From assembly GCA_028282705.1 (NCBI GenBank), contig JANQHI010000081.1, positions 1 through 64,000 of the forward strand: 64,000 bases of DNA, written 5' to 3'. A model generated the notes under the pieces. That model worked only from the letters and a program-made list of their open reading frames with translations. It searched no databases and was not told the DNA's origin. Shown here piece by piece: positions 1-9,980 of the stretch (the first letter of the stretch is position 1; every line of letters begins with the position of its first letter). This stretch comes from Prolixibacteraceae bacterium. GTDB lineage: Bacteria > Bacteroidota > Bacteroidia > Bacteroidales > Prolixibacteraceae. A program made the translations under genes and the position numbers.

Positions 1-1
1 G

Positions 2-1906
2 AAGGCTTACAATGAAGCCATAGCCAGTGGTGATTCCTACTTTAACAACAAAGAATACCAGCAATCCATCACTTCATACAAAGAAGCCCTGGATGTTAAG
101 CCAGGCGAAACTTATCCTGAAAATAAAATTGTTGAAATAAACAGGATTATAGAAGCATTGGCAGCTAAAGAAAAACAGTATAATGAGTTGGTCAAATTAG
201 CTGATAATTCTTTTGAAAACAAAGATTATGGACAGGCTAAGGAGAAATATACTGAAGCATTATCCATAAAACCTGAAGAAGAATACCCCCAAAACCAAAT
301 CACACGCCTCAATGAGTTGGTGGCTGCATTGGCGCAGGCACGTGAACTGGATAATAAATACAGTGCAGCTATTAGTGAAGGGGATAATTTATTTGATGCT
401 GAAGATTATCAAAAAGCAATAGAGGCATATCAAACAGCCTTATCATTTAAACCTTCCGAAAATTATCCTAAGCAGAGGATAGATATAGCAAATAGCAGGT
501 TGGTAGAAATTGCAAAAGAGCTTGAAAGGCAAAGAGGGGTTAACAGGGCTTACCAAAATGCCATTGCAGTTGCTGACCAAGCTTTTGGTGTGAGAAATTA
601 TAACCTGGCTGAAGAAAATTATAAAGAGGCCAGCAAGATAAAACCAGGTGAAACTTACCCATTGATCCAACTGAATAAAATAAATGAAGCCAGGGCAAAA
701 GAGATACAAGACAATTATAACAGGACAATTACCCAGGCAAATACCTATTTTGAAAATAAAGACTATCAACAAGCTAAGGGGCAATATGCAAATGCCTTGA
801 TTATAATCCCTGATGATACTTATGCTACCAGAAGGATAAATGAAATAGATAGGATTCTTCAGGAAATGGCTGATGCTGATGCTGAAAGAAGAAGGATACA
901 ACAGGAATATATGTTAGCAATTACCCAAGGTGATGAAGCTTATCAGGCCAAAGCATATACAAGTGCGTTTGGCTTTTATAATCAGGCAAAAGACTTAAAA
1001 CCCAATGAGAATTACCCTAAGGCCAGGATTAGTGAATTGGAAGAGCTTATTCGCAACCAGAAGCTTGATGAAGATTACAGGAGGATTTTGTTGGCAGCTG
1101 ACGAATTTTTCAAATTGAAGCAATACAATGAAGCCAGGGCAGAATATGTAAAAGCACTAAACCTAAAACCTGACGAAGATTATCCAGCAAGCCAGATCAA
1201 TAAAATTGATGAAATATTACGAGAACTTGAGCGCGCGCGTTTAATTGCTGAACAGCAAGCTGCTGAAAGCATTGCTAAAACTGCTGTGGTCCCTACAGCA
1301 TCAAGGAATATTATTACACAGCAGGGGCAATTTGATGATTATTTGTGGAACCAAATGATGAATGCTTATAATGGATTCCTCAACCAGGCTGATGAGGCAT
1401 TTTCTGATGAGGAATACAATATAGCAAGGTTTTATTACCAACAGGCATTAGATGTTTTTCCTGAAGAGTTATACCCAAAAGAAAAGATTAAAGAGATCAG
1501 GGGGATCATAAATGGTAGGTTATCAGACAGGCTGGAAAGGGAATACCAGCAGTCAGTTGATGAAGGGGATAAAGCCTTGGCTGAAGGGAAGTTAACTATT
1601 GCCAGGTTCCATTATAACAAAGCCTTGGCTTTAAAACCCATTGAAAAGTACCCAAAATTACAGATTGAGGAAATTCGCCAGAGATTGCTTGAAGTACAGA
1701 GCCAAAAGAATACTGAAGAATACAGGAATTTTATCAACATGGCTGATGAGGCATTTGGTAAGGGCAATTACAGTGTAGCCAGGTATTATTACACACAAGC
1801 TTCATACCTGAAACCAGCAGAAACATATCCTGTAACCCAATTAAGGAATATTGAGGACTTATTGTCAGTAGGAAATTCTTCAAGAAGGCAGGATGAGCCT
1901 GAATAG
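2..1906 (+). CDS. Repeat protein with TPR-like ~60-aa units (5' end truncated by window)
   Basis: Frame is open from base 2 (KAYNEAIASGDSYFNNKEYQQSITSYKEALDVKPGETYPENKI) and continuous with the listed ORF; at least 10 units of pattern Y..AI..AD..F....Y..A...Y..AL.LKP.E.YP...I..I. Confidence 0.85.
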   Translation, partial: KAYNEAIASGDSYFNNKEYQQSITSYKEALDVKPGETYPENKIVEINRIIEALAAKEKQYNELVKLADNSFENKDYGQAKEKYTEALSIKPEEEYPQNQITRLNELVAALAQARELDNKYSAAISEGDNLFDAEDYQKAIEAYQTALSFKPSENYPKQRIDIANSRLVEIAKELERQRGVNRAYQNAIAVADQAFGVRNYNLAEENYKEASKIKPGETYPLIQLNKINEARAKEIQDNYNRTITQANTYFENKDYQQAKGQYANALIIIPDDTYATRRINEIDRILQEMADADAERRRIQQEYMLAITQGDEAYQAKAYTSAFGFYNQAKDLKPNENYPKARISELEELIRNQKLDEDYRRILLAADEFFKLKQYNEARAEYVKALNLKPDEDYPASQINKIDEILRELERARLIAEQQAAESIAKTAVVPTASRNIITQQGQFDDYLWNQMMNAYNGFLNQADEAFSDEEYNIARFYYQQALDVFPEELYPKEKIKEIRGIINGRLSDRLEREYQQSVDEGDKALAEGKLTIARFHYNKALALKPIEKYPKLQIEEIRQRLLEVQSQKNTEEYRNFINMADEAFGKGNYSVARYYYTQASYLKPAETYPVTQLRNIEDLLSVGNSSRRQDEPE

Positions 1907-1907
1907 G

Positions 1908-2480
1908 CTAACCTTTGGCGATCAATTCCTTTATTTTTGCCAAGGTGTTACCTGTATCTTCTGAAGCATTAACTGCTTTATCAATGTAGGCAATGTTGCC
2001 TTGTTTGTCAATAATAAATGTCCAGCGCATGGTTGTAATCCCACGCACCAGATCAATAGTTCTCCCTTCAATTTCGCGTTGGATTGTACCCCCATCCCTG
2101 GTATCAACACCATAAGCTTTTGAGACTTCTCCATTGGTGTCAGAAAGGAGCGGAAAATTCAGGTTATTTGCTCTTTTAAAATATACCAGGTTCTCAGGCT
2201 CATCACCACTGATCCCAATAACAGTTGCTCCCAATTTTGTAAAATCATCTTTAAAATCGCGATAGGTACAAGCTTGTTTGGTGCATCCTCCTGTCATGGC
2301 AGCAGGGTAAAAGAATACTACTACATATTCTTTACCAAAATGGTGATTAGCATCCCAAATTTTTTTGTTTTCATCCAATGCTTTAAAGACAGGGGCTTTG
2401 TCTCCAACTGACAATTGCTGGGCATTTAAATTATGGGCTATAAATAAACCCAGGATAGTGAATAAAATAACCTGCTTCAT
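1908..2480 (-). CDS. Peroxiredoxin (AhpC/TSA, Bcp-like), secreted
   Basis: Internal start MKQVILFTILGLFIAHNLNAQ gives a signal peptide; FFYPAAMTGGCTKQACTYRDF peroxidatic Cys motif. Confidence 0.85.
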   Translation of the reverse strand: MKQVILFTILGLFIAHNLNAQQLSVGDKAPVFKALDENKKIWDANHHFGKEYVVVFFYPAAMTGGCTKQACTYRDFKDDFTKLGATVIGISGDEPENLVYFKRANNLNFPLLSDTNGEVSKAYGVDTRDGGTIQREIEGRTIDLVRGITTMRWTFIIDKQGNIAYIDKAVNASEDTGNTLAKIKELIAKG

Positions 2481-2564
2481 GTTGTTTAGTTTTTTTATAA
2501 CAATAAAGGAATAATAGGGGAGATTGTTTAGTCGGAAATGCAATTTTTTTGAAATGGAAGACAT

Positions 2565-2595
2565 AAAAAAGAGGCTTCCAAATGGAAACCTCTTT
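2565..2595 (-). terminator. Rho-independent terminator downstream of the 2637-3491 gene
   Basis: AAAGAGGcTTCCAaaTGGAAaCCTCTTT hairpin flanked by an A-run on + (T-run on -). Confidence 0.6.
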
Positions 2596-2636
2596 ATCTC
2601 ATGTAAGGTGAGATCTAGGAATTTTATAATTTAATA

Positions 2637-3491
2637 TTAGACAAAGCTAGCATTATTTAAATAATTAAAACTTGTTTCAACACTTTCAAGGGCATCATAC
2701 TCCCTGAAACGGTCTTGTTCAACAAAGAAATATTTCATTCCTGCCTGTTCTTTAATGGCAAATATTTTTTCAAAATCAATGCGCCCTGTCCCCACAGGTG
2801 CAAAGAACATGTCATCTGTTTTAACCATATCCTTAACATGGTACAGTTCAAACCTCCCAGGATATTTCAGGATGTAATCAACAGGGTCGTAACCACCTTT
2901 TGTAACCCAATACAGGTCAATCTCAAAAGTAACCAGGCTAGGGTCAGTTTCTTCAATCAGTACATCCATGCCAATTTTGCCTTCCATTTTTTCAAACTCA
3001 AAAGCATGGTTATGGTAGCCAAAGCGTATGCCATGCTTATTGGCAATTTCACCCATTTTATTGAATTTTTCAGCAGTAGCTTTATACCCGTCAATATTCT
3101 TCCTGAAGTTATCAGGCAGATATGGGTAGATCACAAATTGTGAGCCAGCTTCAGCTGCCCCAGCACAAACTTTTTCTGCCAGGTTAAGCTCAAATACAGT
3201 GTGGCTGCTATGCAATGGCATTCCTAAGGAATTTAACTTTGCTGCAAACTCCTTGGGTTTCATCCCATAGAAAGTATTGTCAGCAGCATTATACCCTGCA
3301 GCTTCCATTGAGTTATACCCAATTTCGGCAAGCCTGTTTAATGTCCCATCCAGGTCATTCTTGATTTTATCCCTTACTGTATAGAGTTGAAGCCCAATTG
3401 TTTTTTCTTTAGTACAAGAATACATAGGCAACACCATGCTACCTGCTGCAAAAGCTGCTGAAGTTTTGAGGAAATTCCGTCTACTGGCCAT
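2637..3491 (-). CDS. Sugar phosphate isomerase/epimerase-like (xylose isomerase-like TIM barrel), Tat-type signal
   Basis: MASRRNFLKTSAAFAAGSMVLPMYSC leader; GIRFGYHNHAFEFEK, FEIDLYWVTKGG, ELYHVKD motifs. Confidence 0.8.
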   Translation of the reverse strand: MASRRNFLKTSAAFAAGSMVLPMYSCTKEKTIGLQLYTVRDKIKNDLDGTLNRLAEIGYNSMEAAGYNAADNTFYGMKPKEFAAKLNSLGMPLHSSHTVFELNLAEKVCAGAAEAGSQFVIYPYLPDNFRKNIDGYKATAEKFNKMGEIANKHGIRFGYHNHAFEFEKMEGKIGMDVLIEETDPSLVTFEIDLYWVTKGGYDPVDYILKYPGRFELYHVKDMVKTDDMFFAPVGTGRIDFEKIFAIKEQAGMKYFFVEQDRFREYDALESVETSFNYLNNASFV

Positions 3492-3572
3492 TAGTTTATA
3501 TTTTTAGATTAGCTTACCAATATTACAATAAATTTTTTAAAATGAGATAGGGTTCAATACCTTATTACAAAT

Positions 3573-3603
3573 AAAAAAAGACACCAGCAACCTGATGTCT
3601 TTA
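3573..3603 (-). terminator. Terminator after oadB-like gene
   Basis: On -: AAAGACATCAGGTTGCTGGTGTCTTTTTTT hairpin plus T-run. Confidence 0.65.
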
Positions 3604-3628
3604 TATTAATAAAGTGTCTTATATCGGT

Positions 3629-5275
3629 TTACATTAAAAAGCTTAATAAAATACCAGCGCCAACAGCAGAACCAATTACCCCAGATACATTAGGTGCCAT
3701 GGCATGCATTAACAAGTGGTTGGTTGGGTCTTCTTTCAGCCCCATATGTTGTACCACCCTTGCACTGTCAGGAACTGCAGAAACTCCACTGGCTCCAATC
3801 ATTGGGTTTATTTTATTCTCTTTTTTCATAAAAACATTCATCAGTTTGGCTCCCATTACACCACCTGCAGTAGCAATAATGAATGAGCCTGCCCCTAACC
3901 CAAATATTTTAATGGATGACCAGGTTAAAAATACATCAGCCTGGGTTGAAGCCCCCACTGTTAATCCCAGTAGGATGGTAATTGTATCAATCAGTGCATT
4001 AGATGCAACATTGGCCAGGCGGTTTGTAACCCCTGATTCTTTTAGTAAGTTACCAAAAAACAGCATCCCTAAAAGTGGCAATGAAGTTGGGGCAATATAT
4101 GCAGTTAGCAATAACCCAACTAGTGGGAATATGATCTTTTCAGTTTTTGAAACAGCCCTTGATGGTTTCATTCTAATGCGCCTCTCCCTTTTTGATGTAA
4201 GAAGTTTTACTACAGGAGGTTGGATAACTGGAACCAATGCCATATAAGAATAAGCTGCTATGGCAATTGGGCCTATCAGGTTTTTTACTGTTTCCCCATT
4301 GGCCATAACGTTCAACCCATTGGCCAGTTTTGATGAAAGGAAGATAGCTGTGGGGCCATCAGCTCCCCCAATAATGCCAATTGCACCTGCTTCAGGTGGT
4401 GCAAAACCAAGCCACAAAGCCCCCAGGAAGGTAAGGAAAATACCAATTTGGGCAGCAGCTCCCAACAGCATCAGTTTTGGGTTAGATATCAAGGATGAAA
4501 AATCTGTCATTGCCCCAATACCTAAAAAGATAAGTGGGGGGTACCATCCCTGCACAACTCCTTTATACAAATAATTCATTACAGAACCAGGCTCATATAC
4601 ACCCAATTGCAGGTTGAAATCAACAGCTTGGAACATGGGTATATTCCCAATCAGGATACCTACCCCAATGGGTATAAGAAGCAGTGGTTCAAAATTATAT
4701 TTGATTGCCAGGAATATAAAGAATAAACCTACAACCATCATTATAATATGCCCCCAGGTTACATTTGCAAACCCTGAAAATTCAAAAAAATTGAATAGCC
4801 CTGAGATGGCTCCAGGATAGTTTTTATATTCAAAACCATCACCTACCAGTTTCCCATCGTCAAAATAGAGTACCCTGTTTCCCAATTGGATGTCTTCCCT
4901 GATGGTTTTATACCCCCCTGAAGTTGAATTTGGGTTAGTGTTTTTACGTAGATGGGTTGCTTTTTTAGGGTTGAATTGTAGGATGATTTCACCATTTATA
5001 ACTGACCAATGCCCTGTGTAGCGCTGCTTGGCTGAGTCAAGTGCAAAAGTGTAGTCTTCCTCAAACCCAATGGTTTTATACCTTTTTGTGGTCCTGATTT
5101 TTTCTTCTTTGGCTGATTTGGTATCATATGTGGCATTTGGAACATATCCACCACTCCTATTTATCCATTTCCCATTTGTAAGCTTTGCCTGCAATTCTGT
5201 TTCTGAACCACTTGCAAAGGTTGTTTGGGCAAGGAACAGGAACGAAAACAATAATAATTGAAATATTTTATACAT
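3629..5275 (-). CDS. Sodium ion-translocating decarboxylase beta subunit (OadB/MmdB-like) with extra N-terminal secreted domain
   Basis: GIIGGADGPTAIFLSSKLA, PPVVKLLTSKRERRIRM, NPMIGASGVSAVPDSARV motifs typical of OadB; ~165 aa N-terminal extension with signal peptide. Confidence 0.9.
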   Translation of the reverse strand: MYKIFQLLLFSFLFLAQTTFASGSETELQAKLTNGKWINRSGGYVPNATYDTKSAKEEKIRTTKRYKTIGFEEDYTFALDSAKQRYTGHWSVINGEIILQFNPKKATHLRKNTNPNSTSGGYKTIREDIQLGNRVLYFDDGKLVGDGFEYKNYPGAISGLFNFFEFSGFANVTWGHIIMMVVGLFFIFLAIKYNFEPLLLIPIGVGILIGNIPMFQAVDFNLQLGVYEPGSVMNYLYKGVVQGWYPPLIFLGIGAMTDFSSLISNPKLMLLGAAAQIGIFLTFLGALWLGFAPPEAGAIGIIGGADGPTAIFLSSKLANGLNVMANGETVKNLIGPIAIAAYSYMALVPVIQPPVVKLLTSKRERRIRMKPSRAVSKTEKIIFPLVGLLLTAYIAPTSLPLLGMLFFGNLLKESGVTNRLANVASNALIDTITILLGLTVGASTQADVFLTWSSIKIFGLGAGSFIIATAGGVMGAKLMNVFMKKENKINPMIGASGVSAVPDSARVVQHMGLKEDPTNHLLMHAMAPNVSGVIGSAVGAGILLSFLM

Positions 5276-5278
5276 GGT

Positions 5279-5707
5279 TTACTGTCCAATTTCGATTAAC
5301 ACATCATCCTGCATCACTGTATCTCCAGTACCTACTTTAATGGCACTGACCACCCCACTTTTCTGTGAAAGGATTTGGTTTTCCATCTTCATGGCTTCCA
5401 TAACCACAAGGTTTTGCCCTTCAGTTACAGAATCGCCAACTTTAACATTGATTTTAAGGATTGTCCCAGGAAGTGGGGCAGTTACCTGGTATCCTCCCGA
5501 AGATGGGCTCTTATGGATGAAACCTTCCCCTGGTTTTTTCTCTACTGGTTTCCTGATTAACTTTGGAGTTTTAGAAGTTTTAATTTCCTCTTCAATATTA
5601 ACATTGTAAGCTGTTCCATTTACCTCCAATTTGGCAACATTGTCCTCTATGTCTTTTATATGGACTTCATAAACATTGCCACTTATGTTGAATTTATATT
5701 TTTTCAT
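5279..5707 (-). CDS. Biotin carboxyl carrier protein (biotin/lipoyl attachment)
   Basis: VVMEAMKMENQI biotinylation motif; TAPLPGTILKINVKVGDSV. Confidence 0.9.
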   Translation of the reverse strand: MKKYKFNISGNVYEVHIKDIEDNVAKLEVNGTAYNVNIEEEIKTSKTPKLIRKPVEKKPGEGFIHKSPSSGGYQVTAPLPGTILKINVKVGDSVTEGQNLVVMEAMKMENQILSQKSGVVSAIKVGTGDTVMQDDVLIEIGQ

Positions 5708-5822
5708 CTTATTAAAATTGTTTGTTATTCTAAGGAATAAGATGGAACTCGCATAATTCTAATAATTTGCGTATATATGAAAAATTTTCTCATGCTCGTT
5801 TCATTTTCCTATTTTGATTGGG

Positions 5823-6203
5823 TTACCTGCCTGGCCAATTTTGTGTTACTTCATAAATTTTTGAACTCCATGGAGAGTATGATTTTCTCACTTTTTTGAT
5901 GGTAATAATTCCACTTTCTTCATCATGCAATTCATTGAAATACATATGCAATGCCATGCTTATAGCTGCAGTCACATTTCCCTCAATGTTATACTCTTCA
6001 TGTACTTCATCATGTCCCGGGTCAACTTTTTCCTTCCGTTTGAGGTGCAACCTCCTCAGCTTTACATTCAAAAGTTTAGGTAACTTTTGAAATACCAGCA
6101 CCAATAAGGTAAGTGCCAGTATAACAATTGAGAACCCCACTAGTGCAACAGTAAAACCAAATTCCTGATTATTAGCCAGAAGTATTAATAATAAAGGTTT
6201 CAT
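5823..6203 (-). CDS. OadG-type gamma subunit of Na+-pumping decarboxylase
   Basis: Internal start MKPLLLILLANNQEFGFTVALVGFSIVILALTLLVLVFQKLP (single TM) in decarboxylase operon. Confidence 0.7.
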   Translation of the reverse strand: MKPLLLILLANNQEFGFTVALVGFSIVILALTLLVLVFQKLPKLLNVKLRRLHLKRKEKVDPGHDEVHEEYNIEGNVTAAISMALHMYFNELHDEESGIITIKKVRKSYSPWSSKIYEVTQNWPGR

Positions 6204-6213
6204 TTGGCATTTT

Positions 6214-7773
6214 TTAAAGTGGTATATTTGAATGTTTTTTAGGAGGGTTGACCAGTTTCTTTGTTGCAAGGCTTTGTAATCCCCTAATGATCCTGAACCT
6301 GGTGTTTATTGGCTCAATCACATCATCAATATAACCCAATGATGCAGCTTGGTAAGGATTAGCAAATTTTTCTTTGTAATCCTCTTCATGCTCTGCAATG
6401 AATTTAGCCCTTTCATCAGGGTTATCAATTTTTTTTAATTTTTTACCCTGAAGGACTTCAACAGCACCAGCAGCCCCCATTACTGCAATCTCAGCAGTTG
6501 GCCAGGCATAATTAAGGTCACCTCTTAGTTGCTTACATGACATTACATCATGTGCACCACCATATGATTTACGCAAAGTAACTGTAATTTTAGGCACAGT
6601 AGCTTCACCATAAGCAAACATAAGCTTTGCCCCATGGGTTATGATGCCACCATATTCCTGCTTGCTGCCAGGAAGGAAACCTGGTACATCAACCAATGTA
6701 ATAATAGGGATGTTAAAGCTATCACAGAACCTTACAAACCTGGCAGCTTTCCTTGAGGCTTCAATATCTAATACACCAGCAAGGTAGTTGGGCTGGTTAG
6801 CAATGATCCCCACAGGTTGCCCATCAAATTTAGCAAACCCAACTACAATATTTTTAGCATAGTTCCTATGGATTTCAAGGAATTCCCCATAATCAACAAC
6901 CAAATGGATTACATCTATTATATCATAAGGTTGGTTTGGGTTTTCAGGTATTATTTCGTTTAAACTTTCTTCTTTCCTTTCAATTGGGTCTGAACATTCA
7001 GTTACAATTGGGTCTTCAAGGTTATTTTGTGGTAAGTAAGTCAATAATTTACGCAAAAGCATTAAGCCTTCTTTTTCATTTTCAACCAGGAAGTGTGCTA
7101 CCCCTGACTTGGAGGCATGTATCTTACCACCACCCAGGTCTTCAGTAGTAATATCTTCTCCTGTTACTGTTTTTACAACCTTAGGGCCCGTAACAAACAT
7201 GTAAGAGTTCTGCTCGGTCATCATGATAAAATCAGTAAGGGCGGGTGAATAAACAGCCCCTCCTGCACATGGCCCAAAAATGGCAGATATTTGTGGGATT
7301 ACCCCTGAAGCCAGGATATTCCTTTCAAAAATTTCTGCATAACCTGCCAATGAGGTCACACCTTCTTGTATCCGTGCACCACCTGAATCATTTATCCCTA
7401 TAACAGGTGCTCCAACTTTCATGGCCATGTCCATGATTTTGCAGATTTTCATGGCAAAAGTTTCGGAAAGGGAACCACCAAAAATGGTAAAATCCTGGGA
7501 GAACACATATACAATCCTCCCATCAATAGTTCCATGCCCTGTTACTACTCCATCACCAAGGTATTTGCTTTTGTCGAGCCCAAAGTTTGTACACCTGTGT
7601 TTTACAAACATGTCAAACTCTTCAAAGCTACCTTCATCCAACAACATCTCTATCCTTTCCCTGGCAGTAAATTTGCCTTTCCTATGTTGTGCTTCAATCC
7701 TTTTTAACCCGCCACCAAGTTTTGCTTCTGTGCGCAGGTCAATAAGTTTTTTAATTTTATCCTGGTTGTTCAT
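6214..7773 (-). CDS. Acyl-CoA carboxyltransferase (methylmalonyl-CoA decarboxylase alpha / propionyl-CoA carboxylase beta)
   Basis: [76 protein letters not shown]. Confidence 0.92.
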   Translation of the reverse strand: MNNQDKIKKLIDLRTEAKLGGGLKRIEAQHRKGKFTARERIEMLLDEGSFEEFDMFVKHRCTNFGLDKSKYLGDGVVTGHGTIDGRIVYVFSQDFTIFGGSLSETFAMKICKIMDMAMKVGAPVIGINDSGGARIQEGVTSLAGYAEIFERNILASGVIPQISAIFGPCAGGAVYSPALTDFIMMTEQNSYMFVTGPKVVKTVTGEDITTEDLGGGKIHASKSGVAHFLVENEKEGLMLLRKLLTYLPQNNLEDPIVTECSDPIERKEESLNEIIPENPNQPYDIIDVIHLVVDYGEFLEIHRNYAKNIVVGFAKFDGQPVGIIANQPNYLAGVLDIEASRKAARFVRFCDSFNIPIITLVDVPGFLPGSKQEYGGIITHGAKLMFAYGEATVPKITVTLRKSYGGAHDVMSCKQLRGDLNYAWPTAEIAVMGAAGAVEVLQGKKLKKIDNPDERAKFIAEHEEDYKEKFANPYQAASLGYIDDVIEPINTRFRIIRGLQSLATKKLVNPPKKHSNIPL

Positions 7774-7791
7774 TTTGGGTTTTAATACTTG

Positions 7792-8196
7792 TTATTCTTC
7801 TCCACAAATCTCAGTTAGTACCCCATGGGTTGATTTTGGGTGAAGGAACCCAATATTTAACCCTTCAGCACCCTTTCGGCTGGTTTTGTCAATCAGCCTT
7901 ACACCTTTTTCTTCAGCTTCAGCCAAGGCATTATTCACATTGTTTACAGCAAAAGCAATATGGTGTACCCCAGGTCCTTTTTTCTCAATAAATTTCCCAA
8001 TTGGGCCTTCAGGATCAGTTGATTCCAAAAGCTCGATTTTTGTATCACCCACCTTAAAAAAGGCAGTTTTAACTTTTTGATCAGCTACTTTTTCTATCGA
8101 GTAGCATTTAAGTCCAAATACATTTTCATAAAAAGGAATAGCTTCTTTTAAATCTTTAACAGCAATCCCAATGTGTTCAATATGTGAAATATCCAT
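7792..8196 (-). CDS. mce: Methylmalonyl-CoA epimerase (VOC family)
   Basis: IEHIGIAVKDLKEAIPFYENVFGL...GPGVHHIAFAV; adjacent to carboxyltransferase. Confidence 0.9.
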   Translation of the reverse strand: MDISHIEHIGIAVKDLKEAIPFYENVFGLKCYSIEKVADQKVKTAFFKVGDTKIELLESTDPEGPIGKFIEKKGPGVHHIAFAVNNVNNALAEAEEKGVRLIDKTSRKGAEGLNIGFLHPKSTHGVLTEICGEE

Positions 8197-8240
8197 TTTG
8201 TGTTATTATTTGAGTTATAAAATTGTTTTCAAATTGGCTG

Positions 8241-8248
8241 CAAATTTA
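8241..8248 (-). promoter_or_regulatory. Putative Bacteroidetes -7 box (TANNTTTG) for mce/decarboxylase operon
   Basis: TAAATTTG on - strand, 45 nt upstream of the mce start; no clear -33 TTG seen. Confidence 0.35.
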
Positions 8249-8329
8249 ACCTGAAAATATGAATAGTTTAATGACTTTAAACCACTTATGGAGATAAGTG
8301 CTAGTGTTGAATTACATTTTTATAGTAAC

Positions 8330-8356
8330 AAAAAAGGCAGACTTCCGCCTGCCTTC
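8330..8356 (-). terminator. Terminator after CoA-transferase gene
   Basis: On -: GGCAGGCGGAAGTCTGCCTTTTTTG. Confidence 0.65.
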
Positions 8357-8367
8357 CTGTATATTGT

Positions 8368-9681
8368 TTATTTTTCTTCATCCCAAACGAAATGGTAGTG
8401 AGAACCAAACCTTTCAAAGGCAGCTTTGTCGAGTTCCTCCTGATGGTCTGGGTGGGCAATTGATATAATTAATTTTGCCCTGTCTTGTAATGCTCTTCCA
8501 TATAAATTAACAGCACCATATTCAGTCACCAGCCAGTGGATATTAGCTCTTGTGCTAACTACCCCGGCACCTGGTGTTAGGATAGGTGAGATTTTGCTTA
8601 TTCCTTTATTGGTTACAGATGGAACAGCAATAATTGGTTTCCCTCCTTTACTTAAAGATGCTCCACGCAAGAAGTCAATTTGGCCTCCAACACCTGAATA
8701 AAAACGTGTTCCAATTGAGTCAGCACAGACTTGGCCTGTTATATCAATTTGCAATGCTGAATTTATAGCTGTTACTTTTGGGTTTGTGGCAATGATGTTT
8801 ACCCTATTGGTATATTTAACATCTTGCATAGCCACTCCTGGGTTGTCATCAACAAAGTCATAAAGCGTTTTTGAGCCCATCAGGAAAGTAGCTACCATTT
8901 TTCCTTTATCAATGGCTTTGTTCCTACCATTAACAATACCTTTTTCAAATAATGGAAGGATCCCATCTGCAAACATTTCAGAATGTACACCCAGGTCCTT
9001 GTGGTTTCCAAGCATGGTTAATACTGCATTAGGAATAGAACCAATCCCCATTTGGATTGTAGCACCATCATCAACCAACTCTGCTACATAACGCCCAATT
9101 TTTTTGTCTATTTCATTAATGGGTGCTGGTTCCTTTGTAATAAGTTGGTTGTCATCCTCAACAAATATATCAATATCATCAGAATGGATCATTGCATCCC
9201 CAAAAGCCCTAGGTACATTTGGGTTTACAAGGGCAATAACAGTGTCTGCAGTTTCAACTGCTGCCAGGGTTGCATCAACAGAAGTACCCAATGAAACATA
9301 GCCAAACTTATCGGGTGGCGAAACCATGATCAATGCTACATTTACTTTAAGATAGCCTTCGCGGATTAAGCGTTGGGTTTCATGCAAAAAAACTGGGATA
9401 TAATCGGCATACCCTGCTTGTGTTTGCTTCCTAACATTATGCCCTACAAAAAAAGATTCCAGTTGGAATATTCCTTCAAACTCAGTGTCAGCATAAGGGG
9501 CAGGTCCCTCAGTATGAATGTGTTGTATTCTTACATTTCTAAACTCTTTATTCCTTCCCCTCTCGCACATGGCACTAATTAATGGCTGTGGTGTTACAGC
9601 TACACTATGTAAGTGTACCCTGTCATTTGATTTAATAATTTTGACAGCTTCTTGTGCAGTTACAAATTTGATTTGTTTCAT
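8368..9681 (-). CDS. Acetyl-CoA hydrolase/transferase family (4-hydroxybutyrate/acetate CoA-transferase-like)
   Basis: GIGSIPNAVLTML, HSEMFADGILPLFEKG, GVGGQIDFLRGASLSKGGKPIIA. Confidence 0.88.
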   Translation of the reverse strand: MKQIKFVTAQEAVKIIKSNDRVHLHSVAVTPQPLISAMCERGRNKEFRNVRIQHIHTEGPAPYADTEFEGIFQLESFFVGHNVRKQTQAGYADYIPVFLHETQRLIREGYLKVNVALIMVSPPDKFGYVSLGTSVDATLAAVETADTVIALVNPNVPRAFGDAMIHSDDIDIFVEDDNQLITKEPAPINEIDKKIGRYVAELVDDGATIQMGIGSIPNAVLTMLGNHKDLGVHSEMFADGILPLFEKGIVNGRNKAIDKGKMVATFLMGSKTLYDFVDDNPGVAMQDVKYTNRVNIIATNPKVTAINSALQIDITGQVCADSIGTRFYSGVGGQIDFLRGASLSKGGKPIIAVPSVTNKGISKISPILTPGAGVVSTRANIHWLVTEYGAVNLYGRALQDRAKLIISIAHPDHQEELDKAAFERFGSHYHFVWDEEK

Positions 9682-9717
9682 AATTTATTTTGAAATTGGC
9701 TTGTTTAATTTCGGCGG

Positions 9718-9725
9718 CAAATATA
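9718..9725 (-). promoter_or_regulatory. Putative TANNTTTG promoter box for CoA-transferase gene
   Basis: TATATTTG on - strand followed by CCGCCG, 37 nt upstream of start codon. Confidence 0.4.
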
Positions 9726-9980
9726 TAAATTATAATACCATTTAGATATTTCGAATATTATTATTGCATGTTCAAATGGTATTGTAAATTATTTGTTAAG
9801 TACCTTGAATAGGTTTATGATTTTTATCATCTGAGCTCATGCCAATACTTCTATTGATAGTTTTAAATAAAAGGGTAGCATGTAAAAGTGAAATGTCGTG
9901 TAATTGACGGGTAAATTTATTGCTAATTTTTTGCATTGAACAAAGCCTCGTAAGTAAATTGCAATCAAAACCAGGAAAAA

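Noticed and set aside
443-901. 152-aa - strand ORF
   Set aside because: Antisense shadow of the repeat protein; low-complexity hydrophobic translation and no independent signals.
3699-4574. 182-aa and 104-aa + strand ORFs
   Set aside because: Antisense to the clear oadB-like CDS.
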